The position numbers and the translations under genes were made by a program. Source: Pseudopontixanthobacter vadosimaris (lineage in GTDB: Bacteria > Pseudomonadota > Alphaproteobacteria > Sphingomonadales > Sphingomonadaceae). From it: DNA of 64,000 nucleotides. Position 1 is the stretch's first letter. Each line of letters starts with the position of its first letter. The stretch is from the NCBI RefSeq assembly GCF_012979275.1, contig NZ_JABASZ010000040.1:85904-149903 (forward strand), written 5' to 3'. Positions 1 to 7,904 of the stretch are shown here, piece by piece. The notes beneath the pieces were generated by a model that worked only from the letters and a program-made list of their open reading frames with translations, ran no database searches and was not told the origin of the DNA.

Positions 1-849
1 GGGCTGCACCATCTCCTGCTGACCGGGCAGGACCGTTCGCTGGAACCGGTCTATGCCGGTATCACCACCGACCAGCGAACCGTCGACCGTCTGGTGGGCG
101 AGATGATCCACAAGCATGACACCGTGCTGCTGCCGTGGCTGGACGGGCCGCCGCAGACGAACGAGGCGGGCCGATCCTCGGCCATCATGGCGGGGCTGGC
201 GTGGCTGTCGCAGCGGCTAGGACCCTGCTTCGAGCTGAACGAGATCGGGGCGAGTGCCGGCATCAACGCGATGATGGACCGGTATGCCTATGATCTTGGC
301 GGCGTAGAGTTCGGCTCTTCGTCGCCGCTGCGGCTTGCGCCCGAATGGCGCGGCGATCCGCCGCCCGATGCCGGGGTGACGATTACCGGAGCCCGTGGCT
401 GCGACCTCAAACCGATCGATTTGCGCGACCCGGAAGCGGTGCTTCGGCTGAAAAGCTATGTCTGGCCCGAAGCCGTCGAACGCATGGCGCGGATCGATGC
501 CGCGCAGTCGCTGGCGCAGGAGCGCGCGCCCGAACTCGACCGCGCGGATGCCGGCGATTGGGTCGAGGCGATCATGGCGGAACCGCAGGTGGAGGGGACC
601 ACGCGCTGCCTGTTCCATACGATCGTCTGGCAATATCTGCCCAAAATCACGCAGGATCGCATCAAGCGGACTGTCGAACAGGCGGGAGGCGCTGCCGGTG
701 CCGCGAGGCCCGTTGCCTGGCTGCGGCTGGAGACCGACCGGCAGACATTCGCGCATGAACTGCAGGTGCGGTTCTGGCCGGGCGGCGAGCAGTGGGTGAC
801 GCTTGCCGCCGCGCATCCCCATGGCGCCTGGGTCGAATGGCGCGCATGA
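1..849 (+). CDS. DUF2332 family protein (5'-truncated by window edge)
   Basis: The frame is open from base 1 to the TGA at 847-849, so about 282 C-terminal residues are present and the start lies outside the window. The segments LNEIGASAGINAMMDRY and GARGCDLKPIDLRDPEA match, by recognition, the conserved core of the DUF2332 (COG4427) family. The first recalls the glycine-rich 'E.GaSAGLN' loop of that family. Proteins of this family are about 330-370 residues and have no established biochemical role, although the fold may be methyltransferase-like. The gene ends 22 bp before the end of a convergent hydrolase gene. An internal ATG at 94 is not the real start, because the family similarity begins before it. 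Confidence 0.75.
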   Translation, partial: GLHHLLLTGQDRSLEPVYAGITTDQRTVDRLVGEMIHKHDTVLLPWLDGPPQTNEAGRSSAIMAGLAWLSQRLGPCFELNEIGASAGINAMMDRYAYDLGGVEFGSSSPLRLAPEWRGDPPPDAGVTITGARGCDLKPIDLRDPEAVLRLKSYVWPEAVERMARIDAAQSLAQERAPELDRADAGDWVEAIMAEPQVEGTTRCLFHTIVWQYLPKITQDRIKRTVEQAGGAAGAARPVAWLRLETDRQTFAHELQVRFWPGGEQWVTLAAAHPHGAWVEWRA

Positions 850-870
850 CGATGTGGCCGATCCGCCGGT

Positions 871-1794
871 TCAGTCGGTTCGGGCGAGGAACTCATCCAG
901 CGCGGCATTCACCTTATCCGGCGCTTCCCAAGTTACGAAATGCCCGCTTTCAGGCACTTTGACGATGGTGAGATCGTCGATCACCGCATCCAGGCCGTCG
1001 AGATTGGCAGGCGGCAGAGCGGAATCGTCCATTCCCCAGATGACCAGCGTGGGAATGGCAAGATCGGGCAGGGCAGGCGGGCTGTAATCGTCCGGCAGGG
1101 CGAAGGGTTCATCCATGGCCGGCACCTTGACCGGGGACGCGCGGTACCAGTTCAGCATGCCGAATGCCGCGTCCCGGTCCTGCCAGTCCTCCATCAGCGC
1201 CTCGCGCTCTTCAGGCTCCATTGCCGACGGGCGGTCCCATCTGACCTCCTTCATCAGAATTCCGGTCAGCCCGTGTTCGCGCACCAGGGCATCGTTTGCC
1301 GTATCGCGGAAGCCGCGCATGTACTGGCTGGATTCCCGCTGCTGCCGGTCGGTATAGAGCAGCCGCTGGAAAATCGCCGGATGCGGCGCGTTGGCGATCA
1401 CGGCACGCGTGACGCGTCCGGTCCCCTGCCCGGCCAGGGCGATACCCCAGGCGATTGCGCCGCCCCAGTCATGACCGATGATGGTGAATTCCGGAATGCC
1501 CAACTCGGCTGCCAGCAGGAAGATGTCGCCGATCAATTTATCGGGGGTGTAGCTTGCCACGTCCTGCGGCTTCGACGAATTGCGATAGCCGCGCTGGTCG
1601 GGCGCGATGCAGCGGTAGCGATCCCGCAGATGGGCGATCTGGTGCCGCCATGTACGGTGCGATTCTGGAAAGCCGTGGAGGAAGATGAGTGCCGGCGCGT
1701 CCGGCCGATCCGCTGGCGTGCCGGTATCCACCACGTCGAGGTGAATGCCGTTCGCAAGGTCTATCCGGCGCTGTTCCATCCTGTCTTCTCCCAT
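871..1794 (-). CDS. alpha/beta hydrolase, epoxide hydrolase/haloalkane dehalogenase-like
   Basis: This 307-residue protein has the alpha/beta-hydrolase plan. The oxyanion-hole motif HGFPE is at about residues 40-44, the nucleophile elbow GHDWGG has Asp at about 109, and the catalytic His is in PESGHF near the C-terminus. An Asp nucleophile in GHDWGG is typical of soluble epoxide hydrolases and haloalkane dehalogenases rather than of esterases (Ser). The likely reaction is hydrolysis of a small epoxide or halide, but the substrate cannot be read from the sequence. Its ATG shares one base with the SDR stop (TGATG), so it is the last gene of the bolA-pirin-SDR-hydrolase operon. An alternative ATG lies five codons downstream (MEQRR). 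Confidence 0.85.
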   Translation of the reverse strand: MGEDRMEQRRIDLANGIHLDVVDTGTPADRPDAPALIFLHGFPESHRTWRHQIAHLRDRYRCIAPDQRGYRNSSKPQDVASYTPDKLIGDIFLLAAELGIPEFTIIGHDWGGAIAWGIALAGQGTGRVTRAVIANAPHPAIFQRLLYTDRQQRESSQYMRGFRDTANDALVREHGLTGILMKEVRWDRPSAMEPEEREALMEDWQDRDAAFGMLNWYRASPVKVPAMDEPFALPDDYSPPALPDLAIPTLVIWGMDDSALPPANLDGLDAVIDDLTIVKVPESGHFVTWEAPDKVNAALDEFLARTD

Positions 1795-2624
1795 CAGGAA
1801 CCATGCGGTTCCATTTTCTCCATATATCCCTTGGCCACCATATTCGCCATCTGGTCGAACAGTTGGTCCGGAGTCCGCCGCAATTCGCCCATGGCTTCTT
1901 CCATGCCGCGCGCGACGATGATTTCACGCTGGTTGAGCGCGATGGCATCGGCGATGATGCGCGCCGCTTCTGTGGGCGGAATGCCTTCGTCGATGGCCTT
2001 GTCGCTCACCCCGCGCCGGCCGCCATCCGGGCCGAGGGCGTTGCGTGATATATCGGTGGCGACCGATCCGGGCGCGACGACATGCACATCGATGCCGGTA
2101 ACCGACAGTTCCGTCCGCAGCGCATCGGCATAGCCGACCAGCCCGTGTTTCGCCGCGCAATAGGCCGTGCGCAGCGGAACCCCGACCTTGCCCGCGATCG
2201 ATGCCATGAAGACCAGCTTGCCCGTTCCGCGCGATACCATGCCGCCAAGCACTTCCTGCGTCAGCGCGATGGGGGCGAGGAGATCGATGTCCATGATGCG
2301 GCGGTAGACATCCATCTGCGTGTTCATGGCCCGCGAACGCTGCGAGATCCCGGCATTATTGACCAGCATATCCACCCCGTCGCGCCAGCCTTCGGCCTTG
2401 CGAACCGCGCCGCGCATCGCTGCCTCGTCGGTCACCTCAAATGGCAGGACCATGGTTTCGCAGGGAATTTCCTCCGCAACCGCTGCCAGCCTGTCTTCGT
2501 CCCGGCCCGACAGGATGAGCGCGATAGCCTCCCCGTCCACCGTTTTGCCGCGCCCGGCATATTCCATCGCCAGCGCGCGGCCGATGCCCGAGGATGCGCC
2601 GGTGATCCAGATCGTGTTCGTCAT
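1794..2624 (-). CDS. SDR family NAD(P)-dependent oxidoreductase
   Basis: Starting at the ATG at 2624 gives 276 residues that begin directly with the Rossmann strand MTNTIWITGASSGIG. The cofactor-binding glycine motif GASSGIG is at residues 9-15. An NNAG motif (LVNNAGISQRSR), a conserved Ser (FMASIAGKVG) and YCAAK (the YxxxK catalytic pair) follow in the classical SDR order. The frame continues upstream without a better start, and the chosen ATG overlaps the pirin stop by 4 bp (ATGA), which supports it. The C-terminal part (EGIPPTEAARIIADAI) resembles DltE/DhrK-type SDRs acting on lipid or acyl substrates, but the substrate is unknown. Confidence 0.88.
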   Translation of the reverse strand: MTNTIWITGASSGIGRALAMEYAGRGKTVDGEAIALILSGRDEDRLAAVAEEIPCETMVLPFEVTDEAAMRGAVRKAEGWRDGVDMLVNNAGISQRSRAMNTQMDVYRRIMDIDLLAPIALTQEVLGGMVSRGTGKLVFMASIAGKVGVPLRTAYCAAKHGLVGYADALRTELSVTGIDVHVVAPGSVATDISRNALGPDGGRRGVSDKAIDEGIPPTEAARIIADAIALNQREIIVARGMEEAMGELRRTPDQLFDQMANMVAKGYMEKMEPHGS

Positions 2625-3523
2625 GGGTAGCTCACAGTCCTGGGGTGGTCGGGGATGGGAATGTATTCTTCGCTGTCTCCGGGCACTTTTGCAAATCTCC
2701 CGGCTTTCCAGTCTTTCTTCGCCTGTACGATGCGGTCCGGATCGGAACTGACGAAGTTCCACCATACATGGCGCCTCGTCGCAAAGGCTTCTCCGCCGAG
2801 CAACATGGCAAGCCCTCCATTGTCCGACCGCCGAACCATCTCCTCCCCCGGCGCAAGCACGACCAGGTCGTAAAGGGTGAGCCCGGTGCCGCCAAGAGCT
2901 GCATCGCCGCCGACCAGCATGATCGCGCGTTCGTCGGCGCCCGCCTCGATCGGAATGGCGCCGCCTGCGTCCAGTGCAATCTGCGCGTTGATCGTTTCGG
3001 CATAGGTGGTGACGGGCGAACGGCTGCCCCACAATTTGCCCATGATGATCGTGGCCTTCGCACCGTCCGCGTCGATCACGGGCAGGTCGCGCCGCGCCTC
3101 GAATGCCGGTGCGATCTCCTCGCGCCCGTCGGGCAGGGCGAGCCAGGTCTGCATGCCGTAAAGGCGCGGGCCGTCCCCGCGCTCGCCCTGCGGGCTGCGT
3201 TCGGAATGGACGATGCCGGTGCCCGCCGTCATCAGATTGACCTGGCCGGGCCGGATGGTGGCCAGCGTGCCGAGGCTGTCGCGGTGCTCGATAGCGCCGG
3301 CATGTTCGCCGCCGAACAGCCAGGTCACGGTCGCCAGGTTGATATGCGGATGGGGGCGCACATCCATCCCCTGTCCCGCATCCAGCCGGGCCGGGCCGAA
3401 TTCATCCACGAAGATGAAGGGGCCGACCATCGTCCGCTCCTTTGCAGGCAGAGCGCGGCGCACCTTGAACTGGCCGAGGTCATGCGTGACGGGCGTGATC
3501 GTCTGCAGGCTTGACATGCTCAT
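2621..3523 (-). CDS. pirin family protein (bicupin)
   Basis: This 300-residue cupin protein carries pirin metal ligands in the N-terminal cupin: RPHPHINLATVTW gives His58 and His60, and GTGIVHSERSP gives His106 and Glu108. The pirin hallmark segment LMTAGTGIVHSE is intact. Bacterial pirins are cytosolic iron-binding proteins, some with quercetinase-like dioxygenase activity, others proposed redox or metabolic regulators. The role of this one cannot be assigned. Its stop overlaps the SDR start by 4 bp, and its own start overlaps the bolA stop by 4 bp, so translation of these genes is probably coupled. A second in-frame ATG sits two codons in. Confidence 0.92.
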   Translation of the reverse strand: MSMSSLQTITPVTHDLGQFKVRRALPAKERTMVGPFIFVDEFGPARLDAGQGMDVRPHPHINLATVTWLFGGEHAGAIEHRDSLGTLATIRPGQVNLMTAGTGIVHSERSPQGERGDGPRLYGMQTWLALPDGREEIAPAFEARRDLPVIDADGAKATIIMGKLWGSRSPVTTYAETINAQIALDAGGAIPIEAGADERAIMLVGGDAALGGTGLTLYDLVVLAPGEEMVRRSDNGGLAMLLGGEAFATRRHVWWNFVSSDPDRIVQAKKDWKAGRFAKVPGDSEEYIPIPDHPRTVSYP

Positions 3524-3828
3524 GATGCCTCGCCGCGATATTCACCGGGTGCATAGGCCTTGATGGCGAGCGCATGAACCCGCTGCCCCGGAATGTCGCC
3601 CAGCGCGTTGTTGACCAGCCGCTGCCGCTGCAGCCTGCCCTGACCCGCAAAAGCCGCGCTTTCCACGATGACGGTGAAGTGCGATTCGCCGCTGCCGTCA
3701 TCGCCGGAATGGCCCGCATGCGATGCACTGTCATTCACCACCTCCAGGGTGATCGGCGTCAGCGCCGCTTCCAGCCGTTCGTGGATCTCCTGCGCAAGAG
3801 GGCCGGGATCGGATTGCATTTTCGTCAT
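3520..3828 (-). CDS. bolA: BolA family protein
   Basis: The ATG at 3828 (MTKMQSDPG) gives 102 residues; an ATG at 3855 would add nine. The body LEVVNDSASHAGH, then SHFTVIVES and RLQRQRLVNNALGD, follows the BolA fold, with the conserved His after the first helix and the 'RHr.V...L' motif here read as RQRLVNNAL. BolA proteins partner with monothiol glutaredoxins in iron-sulfur handling and stress morphology. The gene heads an overlapping operon with pirin, SDR and hydrolase genes and is divergent from the J-domain gene 43 bp away. A bolA/J-domain/cobS neighbourhood is common in alphaproteobacteria (established knowledge). Confidence 0.88.
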   Translation of the reverse strand: MTKMQSDPGPLAQEIHERLEAALTPITLEVVNDSASHAGHSGDDGSGESHFTVIVESAAFAGQGRLQRQRLVNNALGDIPGQRVHALAIKAYAPGEYRGEAS

Positions 3829-3871
3829 TGTCAAGCCTTCCATTTCGCTTTGCACCTACCATCCTAAGGGC

Positions 3872-4468
3872 GTGGCATACACTAAGTTCCATGGAAGATA
3901 CGAAAGCGACGGGCGAAGCTGCGAAAGACCGGGCTGCGGCGAAGCGGGTGAATTCCGCGCGCCGGGCGGGCGCGGTTCGGGTTTCGACGGGCCGGGCGAC
4001 TGGCGCTGGTTCTGCCTTGAACATGTGCGCGAATTCAATGCCGGATACGACTGGTTCGAAGGCATGAGCGCCGAGGAAATCTACGCGGCTCAGGCGCCGG
4101 GGGCCGGGTGGGCCAGCGAAACCCGCGCTTTTCGCGTCGATGCGATGAGCGATGCGATGCCGCGCTGGGCCGATTTCGCGGACCCGCTCGATGCGATCAA
4201 CGCGCGGGCCGATGCCATTCGGGAGCGCGGAGGTCATCGTTCGGCCGGTGCCGCAGCGCGAAACCGATTTACCGCGCATGAGGCGCGCGCGCTGGACATA
4301 ATGGGGCTTGGCATGGCGACGGACCGGAAGGATCTCCGCCGCCGCTATTCCGAACTCGTGCGCCGCTATCATCCCGACCGCAATGGCGGCGACCGCGGTT
4401 TCGAAGGGCGTTTGCAGCAGGTGGTGGAAGCCTATCAGCTGCTGAAGAAATCGGCAGCCTTTACCTGA
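3872..4468 (+). CDS. J domain-containing molecular chaperone (DnaJ-like)
   Basis: With the GTG at 3872 the product is 198 residues. The N-terminal half contains KFHGRYESDGRSCERPGCGE, a cysteine pair and aromatic-rich stretch, followed by GDWRWFCLEHVREFN, typical of the alphaproteobacterial J proteins next to bolA/cobS. The C-terminal 65 residues are a J domain with helix II RRRYSELVRRY and the HPD motif in YHPDRNGG, needed to stimulate Hsp70 ATPase. No ATG is available near the start of homology, hence GTG. Likely a DnaK co-chaperone; its client is unknown. Confidence 0.85.
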   Translation: MAYTKFHGRYESDGRSCERPGCGEAGEFRAPGGRGSGFDGPGDWRWFCLEHVREFNAGYDWFEGMSAEEIYAAQAPGAGWASETRAFRVDAMSDAMPRWADFADPLDAINARADAIRERGGHRSAGAAARNRFTAHEARALDIMGLGMATDRKDLRRRYSELVRRYHPDRNGGDRGFEGRLQQVVEAYQLLKKSAAFT

Positions 4469-4472
4469 TCGG

Positions 4473-5333
4473 TTAGTTCTGGCGAAAAGCCCAGCGCAAC
4501 GTGCGGCCCATGCCGTCGGTCGCAATCCGCGCGCCCAATGCACCCAGCGGCGGATTGCGCAGGCCCAGCATGGCGCGGGCGAACGGCGGCAGCAGGTCGA
4601 CGGCGGCACCGCCCAGCATCTGCTGCACCAGCACCGGCGCACCTTCGGGCCGCTGGTTCAGCACCAGATCGGCGACCTCGCGCGCTTCGGGCGATGCGCG
4701 CAGATGCCCGCGCATCGCCCTCATCATGCGTTCCGCTTCGCTGCGGGTTTCGGGCACCGGATCGGCATCCAGCAGACGCGCGATGACGGCAAATTGCCGG
4801 AAATATTCGTCCTGCTCGGCCATTGGCATGGCAGGGCGGACATAGCGGCGATAGGCCGCCAGGAAGCTCGTCGCTTCGGCCAGATGCACGAAGGCCAGCG
4901 TTTCGGGATCGCGCGCCGAATAGGGCGTGCCATCGGGAAGGGTGCCCGAAACCCGTTCGTGGATCGCGTTCACCCTCTTGATAGCTTGCCGCGCATTATC
5001 CTGCTGGCCGAAGGTCGTCGTCGCGATGAAGCGGGCCGTGCGCCGCAACCGGCCGTGCATGTCGGCGCGGAAATTCGAATGGTCGAGAACCCCCTGCAGG
5101 GCATGGGGGTGCAGCATCTGCAGCAGCAAACCGCGTATTCCGCCGACCATCATGGCCGTTATGTCGGCATGCACCATGCGGATGGGCGAATCGGGCGGGA
5201 ACAGCGCGTCAACGGACGGCGGCACCGGCGTCTGGCCGCGGGAGGTGTCGTTGAACGTCGCCCGCACTCTACGGACCACCGCGTCGCGCAGCCGGTCTGC
5301 CGGCGGGGCAAGGAATGTGTCGAGCAGGGCCAT
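4473..5333 (-). CDS. oxygenase MpaB family protein (DUF2236)
   Basis: The 286-residue product shows the DUF2236/MpaB signature. VHADITAMMVGGIRGLLLQMLHP at residues 50-75 (central part GGIRGLLLQMLHPHAL) is followed by RTARFIATTTFGQ, then IHERVSGTLPDGTPYSA and VHLAEATSFLAAYRRY. This family includes a haem-binding latex-clearing-type oxygenase and the mycophenolic-acid enzyme MpaB', so an oxidative role on a hydrophobic substrate is possible but not shown. On the coding strand a perfect TATAAT lies only 5 bases before the ATG, implying a leaderless mRNA or a later start. It is convergent with the J-domain gene and divergent from cobS. Confidence 0.85.
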   Translation of the reverse strand: MALLDTFLAPPADRLRDAVVRRVRATFNDTSRGQTPVPPSVDALFPPDSPIRMVHADITAMMVGGIRGLLLQMLHPHALQGVLDHSNFRADMHGRLRRTARFIATTTFGQQDNARQAIKRVNAIHERVSGTLPDGTPYSARDPETLAFVHLAEATSFLAAYRRYVRPAMPMAEQDEYFRQFAVIARLLDADPVPETRSEAERMMRAMRGHLRASPEAREVADLVLNQRPEGAPVLVQQMLGGAAVDLLPPFARAMLGLRNPPLGALGARIATDGMGRTLRWAFRQN

Positions 5334-5338
5334 TCGTG

Positions 5339-5344
5339 ATTATA
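5339..5344 (-). promoter_or_regulatory. candidate -10 box (TATAAT) directly before the MpaB-type gene
   Basis: On the minus strand a consensus TATAAT is separated from the ATG by five bases (cacga). If it is a true -10 box, transcription would begin at or next to the start codon. No convincing -35 hexamer is seen 16-18 bases upstream. Confidence 0.35.
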
Positions 5345-5433
5345 TATACGCATGGGGTCGACATGCGGTGCCACAGAAAATGCGGTGCCAGGCGCTTGCG
5401 AGGGGCCGCCGCCTTCTCTAGGCCACAGGGGCA

Positions 5434-6429
5434 ATGAACGAAATGACCGACAAGAGCTTCGACGCCGCCGAGAAAACCGTGCTGGCAGCACCCGACACCA
5501 GCGTGGATGTGCGCGACACTTTCGGGATCGACATGGACTGGCAGGTTCCCGCCTTCTCGAAGGCTGACGACCGGGTTCCCGACCTCGACGAAAATTACGT
5601 CTTCGATCCGGACACGACGCTCGCCATCCTGGCCGGTTTCGCCTTCAACCGCCGGGTGATGGTGCAGGGCTATCACGGCACCGGCAAATCGACTCATATC
5701 GAGCAGGTCGCAGCACGCCTGAACTGGCCGTGCATCCGCATCAATCTCGACGCGCATATCAGCCGGATCGATCTGGTCGGGCGCGATGCCATCGTGCTGC
5801 GCGATGGATTGCAGGTGACCGAGTTCCGCGAAGGGCTGCTCCCCTGGGCGCTGCAGCATCCCGTGGCGCTGGTGTTCGACGAATATGACGCCGGGCGCCC
5901 CGACGTGATGTTCGTCATCCAGCGCGTGCTGGAGAACGAGGGCAAGCTGACCCTGCTGGACCAGAACCGCGTCATTCGCCCCGATCCGCATTTCCGCCTG
6001 TTCGCCACGGCGAATACGGTGGGCCTTGGCGACACCAGCGGGCTGTATCACGGTACGCAGGCGATCAACCAGGGCCAGATGGACCGCTGGAACATCGTCA
6101 TCGGCCTCAACTATCTGCCTCGGGAAACCGAACAGGACATCGTCGCGGCCAAGAACCCCGATGCCGACAGGGCGCAGATCGCCAGCATGATCCGCGTTGC
6201 CGATCTGACGCGGCAGGGCTTCATCAATGGTGACATTTCGACTGTAATGAGCCCGCGCACCGTCATCACCTGGGCGCAGAATACCGCCATCTTCAAGGAT
6301 ATCGGCTTCGCATTCCGCCTCAGCTTCCTCAACAAATGCGACGAGGCGGAACGGATGCTGGTGGCCGAATATTACCAGCGCGTCTTCGGTGAGGAACTGC
6401 CCGAAAGCATCGTCGGCAAGAACGGCTGA
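5434..6429 (+). CDS. cobS: cobaltochelatase subunit CobS (AAA+ ATPase)
   Basis: The 331-residue length matches CobS. The N-terminal segment with [20 protein letters not shown] is a CobS-specific signature. The AAA+ core has Walker [10 protein letters not shown] at residues 79-87, Walker B ALVFDEYD, and sensor/arginine-finger segments ([20 protein letters not shown]). In the aerobic cobalamin pathway CobS, with CobT and CobN, inserts Co2+ into hydrogenobyrinate a,c-diamide. CobT usually follows cobS in alphaproteobacteria, but here the next genes are reverse-strand thioesterases and no cobT or cobN is in the window. The ATPase could serve a partner encoded elsewhere or have a chelatase-independent role. 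Confidence 0.93.
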   Translation: MNEMTDKSFDAAEKTVLAAPDTSVDVRDTFGIDMDWQVPAFSKADDRVPDLDENYVFDPDTTLAILAGFAFNRRVMVQGYHGTGKSTHIEQVAARLNWPCIRINLDAHISRIDLVGRDAIVLRDGLQVTEFREGLLPWALQHPVALVFDEYDAGRPDVMFVIQRVLENEGKLTLLDQNRVIRPDPHFRLFATANTVGLGDTSGLYHGTQAINQGQMDRWNIVIGLNYLPRETEQDIVAAKNPDADRAQIASMIRVADLTRQGFINGDISTVMSPRTVITWAQNTAIFKDIGFAFRLSFLNKCDEAERMLVAEYYQRVFGEELPESIVGKNG

Positions 6430-6449
6430 CGCTCGGCGCGGCCCGACAG

Positions 6450-6860
6450 CTAGTCGGGCGTGGTCATCAGCACATTCATCACCGCAGTGGCCACGGGGCG
6501 GGTCCGGTCGTCCTGCCATGCCTCCACCACGATATTCGCATTGCGGCGGCCTGCGCGGGTCACCCGGCCAAGGGCATAGGTCGGCCGCTTTTTCGCGGCG
6601 CTGAGGAATTGCACCGTCACATTGATCGGCTTTAACCGATGGTCGCGGCCCACCCTGCCGAGTTCCAGCCGCAGGGCGGCATAGCCGGCAGTTTCGAGCA
6701 GGCCGCTGGTGGCGCCGCCGTGCAATACGCCCGGCCGCCCTTCCGCGATGCTGGTGAACGGCAGGAGCAGGATGGGGGCGTCGCCGGTCTCGTCAGCAAT
6801 CTCGATGCCGAGCGAACGCGCATAGGGAGTGAGACTATCAGGCGTTTCGCTCATCGTCAT
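6450..6860 (-). CDS. PaaI family hotdog-fold thioesterase
   Basis: The 136-residue protein has the hotdog thioesterase pattern: LHGGATSGLLETAGYAAL (the PaaI 'HGG....l.d.a...A' motif, here with Glu as the likely catalytic acid), then RLKPINVTVQFLSAAK, and ALGRVTRAGRRNANIVVEAWQD. Members hydrolyse acyl-CoA thioesters, often of aromatic acids. The gene overlaps the upstream paralogue by 4 bp (start 6860, neighbour's stop 6857), so two divergent hotdog proteins are co-translated and may form heteromers (inference). It is convergent with cobS. Confidence 0.82.
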   Translation of the reverse strand: MTMSETPDSLTPYARSLGIEIADETGDAPILLLPFTSIAEGRPGVLHGGATSGLLETAGYAALRLELGRVGRDHRLKPINVTVQFLSAAKKRPTYALGRVTRAGRRNANIVVEAWQDDRTRPVATAVMNVLMTTPD

Positions 6861-7345
6861 AGCCTTTGTCCCATGATCGCCATGAAGGATCCGGCGATAT
6901 GCGCCACCGGGTCGTCCGCATCGCCATCATGCGCTATGCCGCGCACGAAAGCGGCGGAATTGGTCAGGCGGTAACATTCCGCACGGCCGATGACATTCGC
7001 GCCTTCTTTCGAAGGGCGCATGTAATCGACTCGCAGGTCGAGCGTCGCGATAGCGCGGAATTCGCCCATCTTCACCCACACGCTCATGCCCGATGCCATG
7101 TCCATCAGGCTGACGATCGGGCCGGATGCCAAAACGTCGCGCGACGCTTCGCCGATGAGATCGGCACGCCAGGGCAATTCCAGTTCGGCCCAGTCCGGCC
7201 CGTGATCGCGATAACGCAGCCCCAGCCATCCGCCGTGGTTCTGCGACAACAGCAAGGGCGCGGCTGCTGCCGGATCGAAGCGGGTGCGGCGCGCATCCTG
7301 CACGTTCTCGCCGCGCGAGCTGGATGTGGGTTCAGCGTTGTTCAT
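6857..7345 (-). CDS. PaaI family hotdog-fold thioesterase (second copy)
   Basis: This 162-residue paralogue precedes the smaller thioesterase, with a 4 bp overlap. LTNSAAFVRGIAHDGD and RAIATLDLRVDYMRPSKEG are typical hotdog segments, as is the core VLASGPIVSLMDMASGMSV, where Asp replaces the Glu/Asp catalytic position. The N-terminal 35 residues (polar, with a DPAAAAPLLLS stretch) are variable. Substrate unknown; probably medium or aromatic acyl-CoA. Confidence 0.8.
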   Translation of the reverse strand: MNNAEPTSSSRGENVQDARRTRFDPAAAAPLLLSQNHGGWLGLRYRDHGPDWAELELPWRADLIGEASRDVLASGPIVSLMDMASGMSVWVKMGEFRAIATLDLRVDYMRPSKEGANVIGRAECYRLTNSAAFVRGIAHDGDADDPVAHIAGSFMAIMGQRL

Positions 7346-7421
7346 GGCCGCGCTTCTGCGGCGAAGGGCCGCCGATTACAATATCTAACGGGACTGCTGC
7401 CGAAATGCTAACTTGCGCGCC

Positions 7422-7904
7422 CTAGAAGATGCCGCCGGCCAGCGCATCGATCGCGGCCTGGAGAATGACAGCCGCGGCATGGCTGTCGATCCGTTCGGCA
7501 CGCTTGCGGCGGCTGACCTCCTGTCCGATCATGTCCCGTTCCGCGCTGGAGGTGGACCACCGTTCGTCCCAGAGCAGGACCGGCACGTTCAGCGTCGCCA
7601 GATTGCGGGCATAGGCACGGCTTGCCTGCGCGCGCGGACCTTCGCTGCCATCCATATTCAACGGCAGGCCGATGACCAGGCCGGCGACCCCCCGGCTTTT
7701 CGCCAGTTCAGCCAGCACTGCCTTGTCCTTGGCGAACTTCCCCCGCGGCAGGGTCTTGCCCGCCGTCGCAAATCGCCAGCCTGCATCGCAAAAGGCGGTG
7801 CCGATCGTCTTCGTGCCGATATCGAGTGCCAGCAGCACTCCACCATCCGGCAGAAGATCACGGAAAGTGGAAAATTCGGTAGTTACCGGGGCTGTTTCGT
7901 CCAT
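7422..7904 (-). CDS. ruvX: Holliday junction resolvase RuvX / YqgF
   Basis: The 160-residue protein carries the RNase H-like YqgF fold: LLALDIGTKTIGTA places the first catalytic Asp at residue 28, GLVIGLPLNMDGSEGPRAQ is the diagnostic YqgF loop, and LLWDERWSTSSAE holds the second acidic pair. YqgF is implicated in Holliday-junction resolution and 16S pre-rRNA 5' processing. The start overlaps the end of the upstream DUF3089 gene by 22 bp, so the genes are probably co-transcribed. The 76 bp to the next thioesterase start holds no gene. Confidence 0.92.
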   Translation of the reverse strand: MDETAPVTTEFSTFRDLLPDGGVLLALDIGTKTIGTAFCDAGWRFATAGKTLPRGKFAKDKAVLAELAKSRGVAGLVIGLPLNMDGSEGPRAQASRAYARNLATLNVPVLLWDERWSTSSAERDMIGQEVSRRKRAERIDSHAAAVILQAAIDALAGGIF

